This document shows positions 57,012 through 64,000 of a DNA stretch of 64,000 bases, piece after piece (the stretch's first letter is position 1; the number at the start of each line of letters is the position of its first letter). The position numbers and the translations under genes are program-made. Under the pieces are notes generated by a model. It was not told the DNA's origin. It saw only the letters and a program-made list of their open reading frames with translations, and did no database searches. Origin of the DNA: Prochilodus magdalenae (taxonomy: Eukaryota; Chordata; Actinopteri; Characiformes; Prochilodontidae); assembly GCA_024036415.1 (NCBI GenBank), contig JAMWET010001661.1:1364001-1428000 (forward strand), written 5' to 3'.

Positions 57012-57600
57012 CTCTAGATATTAACTGTGTGAGTATGTGATGTAAACCACACGGGTAGTGTGTAATTATGCTGGTAGATATAATGTATAAAGACTGTAGA
57101 AGTACAGAGTCATAAACAGTATTTCATATACATTAGCAGAAACTAAACTAAATATGCACTGTAAAGGAAAACACTGATATTTATTGCAGTTCTATATAAT
57201 AACTGGGTAAGGTGTAAACTCCACAGTAATGTGTAATTATGCTTGCATTTAGGCATTTAGCTGATGCTTTTATCCAGAGCGATTAATTCGTTTTACTGGT
57301 AGGCCAGTGCAATGTTAGGTGTCTTGCCCAAGGACTCTTATTGGTGTAGCTCAGCATTTGCTACCTAGACTGGGCTTTAAACCCCTGTCTCCCACAGGGG
57401 GTGAGAGCGGTGTTAACCGCTGAGCCACGCTAACCACTTGGTAGTTATGTGATGTATAAAGACTGTAGATGTAGAGTCATATACTGCTGTTTATTACCTA
57501 TGCACTAACATTAGTCTGGACTGTAAAGGAAAACAATGATGTTTACTGTGGTTCTAGATATTAAGTGGGTAAGTCTGCAGTATAAGTCCCCTAAATATGC
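57012..57600. repeat. Tandem duplication of a 178-bp unit, interrupted by a SINE
   Basis: Unit starts lie at about 57012 ('ctctagatattaactg'), 57190 ('ttctatataataactggg') and 57552 ('ttctagatattaagtggg'). The unit also contains 'atgtataaagactgtaga' and 'actgtaaaggaaaaca'. Unit 2 is split by the SINE at 57244-57440; without it units 1 and 2 are similar in length. Unit 3 is cut short. Confidence 0.8.
57244..57440 (-). mobile_element. tRNA-headed SINE with L2-like tail
   Basis: On the minus strand the head is 'aagtggttagcgtggctcag' and 'cggttaacaccgctctcacc', with a B-box-like 'ggtttaaagcccagtctagg'. The tail is 'atcgctctggataaaagcat' and 'cagctaaatgcctaaatg'. It is about 200 bp long and shares its whole layout with 45.66-45.89 kb. 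It is inserted within a tandemly duplicated unit. I could not find a clear target duplication. Confidence 0.87.
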
Positions 57601-59197
57601 ACAATTTTGTCCCCATAAATTATTGGTAGGGACGTTTCCCTACTGTCCATTTGCATACCTACACCCATAGCTAAATACCACATAGCTATTTACCAGGAGC
57701 ATAGTCAAGGGGTGGCCAGGGGTAGCCAGTTCCATTAAAGCATAAAGCTTCATATTCACATTCATTTCTGTTCCACCTTAAACGGAAAACTCAAATGAGA
57801 AGACAGGGAAGAAGAGGCTAACTTTAGCTACTGTAGTCAATAAAAGAGATTTGATCATGAGTTACCTTCTGTAGACATGCACACAGAAAAGTGCAGCTTT
57901 TTATAGCTTTTAACTTTGGTTCGTGATCTAGTCGCATAGCTCTAAGATCATGACGAACTAGACGGAAAATATTGCTTTCTCTTTCTATAGTGATAATAAT
58001 AATTTACTGTTCAGCTAAATGATTATATGAATAAAATCAACAAAATATAATGCTATTTTAATAGCTTATATACACGGATATACATTAAGAAGAACTCTAC
58101 TATGGCTCTGCTCCATGCTTGCTCCTCACTCACATTCCAGAAAAAGTGTTCCGCTCCAGGTACACTCCTAATTATACCATTTATGCCCTTTAATAAACGT
58201 ACAGTGCCACAGGCTTTTTTCAGAAGGCTTAGGCTTTAAGCAGTGAGCCAATCACAGGCTAGAAAACTGCTGAATGTAAACTAATGTTCACCATTCCTAT
58301 AGCAGAAAGGACGACACAAGACTGAATCTGTGTACAAATTTGTTGTAATCATTGAGAATTTCCAGCATGTAGTTCTGCTGAACTGCTCCACAGTGCAGAC
58401 ACTGTATATGACTGGTCATTGTGTGTGAGCTGTAGAGTCACTTCTGCATCACATATGTCATGCAGAGGCAGCCAGTGAGGAAAAAACGACTGTCCGTCTC
58501 CCAGAACAGAACAATACTGGAGTGGTTCCAGAGCAAATGAGAACACTGATGCTCTAACTTTCTACACACTCCAAGCAAAACCATGTGACTGCATTTCCTT
58601 CTCCTCTCATGTATACATGTATTTACTCATTCACTACAAATACATGCTTCACCCTGAAGCTCTCACTGTGGGGTCTCAGTCACTGTTTTTGTGGTGGGTA
58701 AAAAAGTAATAAGCACTTTAGAAATAAATAATTTAGAAGCAAATAACAAAACAACTATTACTGAACAGGGTCTCCAAAATAAATGAAGCAACTAAGGACA
58801 AAAGCTCAGTATATATTCAGCCATAGTTATGAGAAAAGAGCTGAGGGATTTACATTACTGAAACAGTTCCATGCCAACAGATTCAGCAGTAGAAGTCATT
58901 TATTAGGTGTAGTGTAATTGCACCAGGTGGAGCAAGGAAATTTGCAAAAATCCATCTTAACTTAAAGCACAAATCTAAAGTGTTCATTATGATTAAGCGA
59001 AAACCATTCTAAAGCTGGGGAACAAACAAATACTCTGAGCTGGAAATGATAACTTGTGTGGTGGGATGCAGCAGTGTCCAAGGAGCGGTTAATGGCTGAA
59101 TTTATAACTGTTTTAGGCTCGCACTACAGATACTCGGATCAGCAATGATGTAGATTGATGGTTTTACAACTGCAAAACACCAATAGGGAAATAAACA
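57601..59197. other. Unique non-coding DNA
   Basis: No gene recognised. A 65-codon minus frame (58349-58546) has a protein-like mix of residues but no family I know and no clear splice sites. Confidence 0.4.
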
Positions 59198-59555
59198 CTC
59201 ACTGGCCACTTTATTGGAAATCTTTTTAGCTCTAGAGACGCACATTTAGATGCACAGTTTTTCTTAATTTCTCTAGGCCTGGTCAGTTAACTGTTTCTGA
59301 CCCCGCTTAGTGGTCAATTTTTTGACCATATTAATGTCAGTAATATCTCGTCAGCTTCAGACCTGTGATCAATGACAAATGGAGAAAAGGGGCTGATAAA
59401 TTGTACAGATAGCAACTGTACACCTACATAGTGGAGATATAAGGTAAGTGTTTCTAATTGAGTTGCTAGCTACATGGAAGCATAAGGTAGTGACCAGGTG
59501 AGTACAAGTACAAGGTAGGTCTTTCCAACAACGTAGCCAGTGATAATGGATCATC
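59198..59555. repeat. Tc1-end-like sequence and decayed 42-bp-type units
   Basis: 'actcactggccactttattg' at the left is the outer end of the Tc1-type terminus. To the right, 'gtgtttctaattgagttg' and 'acaaggtaggtctttccaac' followed by 'gtagccagtgataatgg' are decayed units of the minisatellite seen at 4.4 kb. The intervening about 230 bp is unrecognised. Confidence 0.6.
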
Positions 59556-59566
59556 AGTTTCCTTCA

Positions 59567-59706
59567 TCTGGAAATCCCTTTGCTGATCTTCCTACAGTAT
59601 GCAATACAGTGTGCATCTGTGCCAATACTGGGTCAGCAGTGGCCAGTGAAGTGCAGGAAATGAAAAGCATCAGTTCAGCTTTAGCCCCCATCTCCACCAC
59701 CATGCC
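59567..59706. repeat. 140-bp module, second copy
   Basis: Same length as 4591-4730 and about 89% identical by eye, and again preceded by 42-bp-type units. Core 'gtgccaatactgggtcagca' and end 'atctccaccaccatgcc' are shared exactly. No protein is encoded. Confidence 0.85.
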
Positions 59707-62379
59707 CTTAGGTCACTTCTTTTTCCATTAGACCAGCGCTGAGCTGGTAGTTTGTCGTTAGAGTGATTGAGTGATGACCAAAATGTCAGGCTGTGGAGTT
59801 TTTTTTATTTTCCTTTTTTACACTATTTGAAAACGCCAGCTTGCCTTGACACTGTGTGAACTCTTTATGATAAATGCATCAATAAAAAACTTTCTAAAGC
59901 TGAAGTGAAATGTATTTCTCAGCTATTTTATAGTAATTTACAGCTCAGTTCATCATTCCGGAACATCATTGCATTGTTCCTTTCCAAAAGAAAAAAAACT
60001 TTAAAAAGTAGCAGCTCAGTAAAACTTTGTAAGGTCAGAATAACATATAGAACTGCATGGTGAACTTAATAGTCAAAGCCATGTATATAAGTATACTCAC
60101 CTTCTATGCTACTGTATATTAATAAGCTGTAAAGAAGTTTATTGGACTGTATTCTTCTCTTTTTTAACCATTTTAAACAAAAAGCTAAAGCTCCAGAGTA
60201 AGGGGAATATAGCAGTACAGCAGCTCATACACCAACACACCAGAACTCCAAAAAAAGAGAAATAGGAAATAAATATTAATGACTAAAACAGGAACTCAGA
60301 AAAGTATATGATGATACGTGAGTAGAAGTACCAGCATCGGCGTCTGAACATACCTGAGAAAGTACAAACCCATAATAAAATGATTTAAATGCATCAACTG
60401 TCTCAAAAAATCTGAATGTAAACAGGAGAGCAGAACGTCGCCACTGTTGCCATATGTTAACAAGAAATGAACCATTAGTCTTAGGTTGTGTTAAGCAGCG
60501 ACTGGACAGTATTGGCTGGTCTCCTGATCCCCCATCAGGACCAATGAGCTGGAGGGCTGGTGGCCCAGCAGGACATGACACCTACTGAAGAACTCAAATA
60601 GTTGTGGAATTCCACAGTGAGCTGGGAAGGGGATTGAGATGTTCCAGAGGGAGCTCACGACCCAGCAGGCAGCACAGAAGGAGGGTATTCTGGGATTGCT
60701 TTCATCTCTTTACGCCGACACAGCTTTTGTGAGCTTTCACCAAAAACCGACAATCATGCAAAGCTGCGCAGCGCTGACAGTATTCCACATTGTGACTCCA
60801 GCATAGCTTACAATAATAATAATAGTATACGGTCGTTATGTACTACTACAAATAATAAAGATTTACACAGAATAACAATTATAACAGACATCAACATTTG
60901 TTTTTCAAGCAGTTTTGAGAATTTCAGGCTTGTTCACATTTATTGTAATTCTATTCTATTATTATAATACCATTTCACCTGTCTGTATGTTTTAATGCAC
61001 TTGTCGCATAATGTTGATGTAAATGTTGTGATGTTTGAATCCATGTAATTATAATCCTAATGCTGAAGCTAGATTCAGGCTACCTGAAATTCTTATCCTG
61101 TATTAATCAACTCTACAAATGATTACAAATTAAACCTACAAATTACAAAACAATCCAGTTCCAGCTTTGCACAGAATTGTATTGTATTGTTGTTGTGGTT
61201 TTTTTTGGGTTCAAAAGCTACTCTTTACTTGTTGTGCCTAAAACTTGTGTCTTCACGGTCAAAAATCTTGTTTACATAACTACAGAACATAGCACTTCAA
61301 GCGAAAGCTCTATTACTGAACACAACAACAAAGGAGATCCACAGCTCAGGACTAACAGAACGCACAGTGAACAGGCCTGATCACCTCTAAGCAGCCAACT
61401 CTAGCTGATGGTAGGCAGTGAAGCCACTCTAACTATCCCACACCCTAGCAGAGAACAGCACAAGCTACACATGTATACATTAAAAAAATCTCTTACATTA
61501 AATGAGGAGCTCCCAGTCATGCAGGCTACCGCATGGGCCTATTTGAAAATAGTTTACCATCCCGTTGATCTTACAAAGGGGTGCGCCTCCTTTTCAGTCC
61601 CGTGCCCCCACAGTCCTCCTTCAGGGTGCTCCACCAGTGAGACTGAGTTTTGCATCTTTCTCCCCAGCACATGACAGATTTCTAACCATGCAACTCTCCT
61701 TGATGGTTTGTGTTGGTCGCCACAAGCGAGCACAATGCAGCACATGTACACATCTTATTTACCTAGTTTAAAGTCACGTTTACTGTGAAAAATGACCCCC
61801 CAAACACACACATCTTAGGGCTCCCCACTGGCCATATTACAGTTATGCAGTTATGAATGTTGTTCCTTTTCCTGTAAAGTTATCATTTCAGATAATAAAA
61901 AGTTCTCTAACGACAGCAATAATATGCAGGTCACGTTACGAACCATATCCCATTTTGCCTGTATTTTAAAGTAGCCTTACTGCGTGTCCTCCAGACAGTT
62001 TTATGAAAGTTATAGTCTGTTACCAAACGCTGAGGTGGACCTTGAGGAGACAACAGATGTTCCTGCAGGAGAATCTTGCTAAATTGTTTCTTATTCCTTC
62101 CAGTCCAAGGCTGGCTGATGGAGAGTGTGAGGTTATGAACTGTTAGCATTGGCACTTCAAGCGTGATGTTAAATAGACCCCCAGAATCCACCTGGTACAC
62201 ACAGATCTTTCCTACTGCCAAAAAAGGGTTGTATTACCTTAAATGTAGTTAGTATATCTGACATGACTCGTTATTGGATTTATAAGACTATTCAACCAAG
62301 TCTTTGTTACCTCTGCACAAGTTGCAGTGTCACAAAAAAGTGTTACCTCCTTCCTAATTTCCTCTATTATTGTATTTAG
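59707..62379. other. 2.7 kb of unique non-coding DNA
   Basis: No gene or repeat recognised. Short frames at 60276-60581 and 61931-62221 on the minus strand and 61177-61771 on the plus strand are unlike known proteins. Confidence 0.45.
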
Positions 62380-62778
62380 CACACCTCCGACTACCTACAT
62401 TCACATTTTATCAGCTCCACTTACCATATAGGGGCATTTTGTTGGCCTATAATTACAGACTGTAGTTCATTTGTTTCTCTGTGTTACCTTGTTCTTTGAT
62501 GGTCCGGACACCCACATGACCACCAGAGAGCAGGTATTATGTTAGTGGAGGATAGTGGTCAGTGACACTGACCTGGTAAACATCTTAGTGTCCCTGCTGG
62601 ACTGTGAATCGTCCACCAAAAATCTCCAGCCAACAGTGTCCTGTGACCTCAGATGCAGGACTACAGGATGACCAACACACACTGTACACCAACCAATGAG
62701 TTAAAGATTTTGACTTTACATATTCAAGGTGGACCAAAAAGGTAGGAGTGTCTAATAGAGTGGACAATGGGTGGACAT
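62380..62778. mobile_element. Foldback-type repeat: left arm plus core
   Basis: The left arm runs 'tatcagctccacttaccata', 'ttgatggtccggacacccac', 'accaccagagagcaggtatt'. The asymmetric core follows: 'acagtgtcctgtgacctcag', 'gatgaccaacacacactgta', 'aggtaggagtgtctaataga' and 'gtggacaatgggtggaca'. It overlaps the core at 11.65 kb, which is joined to the right arm. Together they give a layout of left arm, core, right arm, with the arms inverted. No open frame of note. Confidence 0.8.
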
Positions 62779-63249
62779 GTAGCATCTTGAAACATAGCAG
62801 TACATACCCTGACTTAACAAAAGAGTTATAGACTGTCGACAAGGAAAGTCAATGAATGCCGGATTGAAGTTTTTTACATTTTTACACTCTACCCATATAA
62901 ACAAAATAAAAAAAATTCAGCATCACTAATGATGAGCTAAAGACCATTAGCATTTTCCTGTTTATCTAAAAGACTGGTTGCCTTTCTCTGTGTACATTTC
63001 AAGCCACACAAGATCTGCTGTGTCTTCTGTGTCTCCATACGGCTTTTATTTAATGTAGTAATGGCTACATGCTGAGTGACATGCTGTGACGGGCTGGAGA
63101 ACTGAACAGCACCAGCATGCATCAACATGCTGTGTTGGCGCCAGTGTGCCCACCTTCTTAGAAACAACCGTTTTTCATTTTTGAGTCCTGTGTGGCGCAA
63201 CATGTGTTGACCAGTGTGCCCTAAGCATGACACACTCGTGTCTTTTCAG
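62779..63249. other. Non-coding DNA between foldback pieces
   Basis: May be the missing part of the same foldback copy, too diverged or replaced, because a right-arm piece appears at its right end. No gene recognised. Confidence 0.4.
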
Positions 63250-63302
63250 TGCTGAGAATGATCCACCATCCAAATAATACCTGCTCTGTGACCATTAATG
63301 AA
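63250..63302. repeat. Foldback-type repeat, right-arm fragment
   Basis: 'gtgctgagaatgatccacca', 'tccaaataatacctgctctg' and 'gaccattaatgaaca'. It is inverted relative to the arm at 62.38-62.56 kb. Confidence 0.78.
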
Positions 63303-63317
63303 CAAGACATATATATA

Positions 63318-63575
63318 AGGCTACTTTCAGCATGATGCACCCTGTTGCACAGCAAAAGTTGTCTCAAATTGGGTTAATGAGTGAAGCGAAGGAATCTGAG
63401 ATTTGCCGCATTACAGTGTTCCTGGAAAACAGGATCTGCATGATGCAGGGTTATGTCAACATGGACCAGAATCTCAAAAGAATGTTTCCAACATCTTGTG
63501 GAATCAATGCCATGAAGAACTGTAACTGCTGTGAGAGGAAAGTGAGGGCCTACTCAGTATTAAATTGCTCGGTAC
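63318..63575 (+). mobile_element. Tc1-type transposon remnant, C-terminal part, deleted
   Basis: It begins in the middle of the transposase ('aggctactttcagcatgatg', 'gtctcaaattgg'), loses about the DLNP/E region, and resumes at 'tgtcaacatggaccagaatc' and 'acatcttgtggaatcaatgc' up to 'actcagtattaa', the usual C-terminal stop. It is the same element type as 21.6-22.1 kb, which keeps the other half. The third catalytic residue region is missing. It starts about 16 bp after a foldback arm. Confidence 0.8.
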
Positions 63576-64000
63576 ATGTATGTAGAATCATTTTGCTTCC
63601 TTAAAACTTTAAAATATCTAGACGTAGGTTAAATAGCCCTATAATATTCTACCAGATTTTAATATTCCTGAAGCTATTAAGTATATAGGCTGTATTTAAG
63701 ATGAGTTCACTTGCTAAGATTTCTTGCAGTGTGGTCCAATATCACATTAAGTATTTTGTCTTTTGCCTAATTCCAGTAACTAATAACCTCCTATGTAATG
63801 TGTTTGATAGCGGAATTAAGTAATTTGACTCCAATTATGCAGTCCTATTATCTGGAGGCCCCACTCCAGCACGATTGATGGCTTTCTGGGTCACTTTTCC
63901 TGACAAACAGGCTGAGCCGCACACATTAACGGCACGCTCCTTTCCTTCCAATCAACTTCTGAAGCAAGAGTTCATTTTTAATGGAGAATCGATCTGTGTA
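63576..64000. other. Unique DNA; possible conserved element at 63.80-64.00 kb
   Basis: No gene recognised. The right end ('gcggaattaagtaatttgac', 'gcacgattgatggctttctg') is repeat-free and enhancer-like in style, and runs off the window. Confidence 0.35.

Noticed and set aside
58349..58546. Protein-like 65-codon minus frame
   Set aside because: No family recognised, no clear splice sites; not enough to call an exon.

Overview
This window looks like non-coding DNA from a bony fish, most likely an ostariophysan/otophysan teleost. That placement is inferred from the repeats: Tc1/mariner transposon debris of fish types, an L2-type LINE tail, tRNA-headed SINEs with an L2-like tail, short LTRs with TATA boxes, and a foldback repeat that I associate with catfish/characin-type genomes. 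The sequence is AT-rich and mostly CpG-poor, and I found no bacterial-style gene arrangement. I also found no host protein-coding gene, rRNA, tRNA or CRISPR array that I can support. Almost all open frames longer than 60 codons lie in microsatellites, in transposon debris, or look like chance. The window is best read as gene-desert or large-intron sequence.

Layout. 0-5 kb: a foldback-repeat fragment, a degenerate minisatellite, about 1.1 kb of polypurine DNA, and a minisatellite with an exact 42-bp period whose unit resembles a Tc1 end. 5-15 kb: mostly unique sequence, then a complete but dead Tc1-type element (8.28-9.07 kb), a second Tc1 end, two foldback pieces head to head (11.6-12.3 kb), a third DNA-transposon type (13.7-14.5 kb) and a (CA)n(TA)n tract. 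15-27 kb: a solo LTR with a perfect 5-bp target duplication (20.53-20.96 kb), several internally deleted Tc1-type copies, a 219-bp in-frame tandem duplication of a transposase fragment, and a SINE. 27-40 kb: microsatellites, unclassified dispersed repeats, a second LTR-like segment (33.4-34.0 kb) and the 3' end of an L2 LINE (38.7-39.5 kb). 40-46 kb: mostly unique sequence. 46.5-50.3 kb: compositionally odd DNA, with an irregular G/T-rich tract, a 41-bp C-rich run and a CpG-rich block unlike its surroundings. 50-64 kb: unique blocks, a 33-bp minisatellite, a LINE reverse-transcriptase fragment, a SINE inserted in a small tandem duplication, a second copy of the 140-bp module seen at 4.6 kb, another foldback copy and a deleted Tc1 copy.

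How the parts relate. The active players here were mobile elements. SINE copies share an L2-like tail, which suggests they used L2 machinery. The Tc1-type copies are dead; at least five are internally deleted or carry only part of a transposase. A short motif shared by a Tc1 terminus, the 42-bp minisatellite and the core of the foldback repeat links three otherwise separate repeat classes. Several unique blocks with runs of homeodomain-like TAATTA/ATTAAT motifs are candidate conserved non-coding elements, but that can only be shown by alignment to other fish. I did not find a convincing undescribed system. The most unusual signals are the 42-bp/140-bp repeat family, the foldback element and the anomalous block at 46.5-50.3 kb. 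Family names come from memory of consensus sequences, and all alignments and counts were done by eye.
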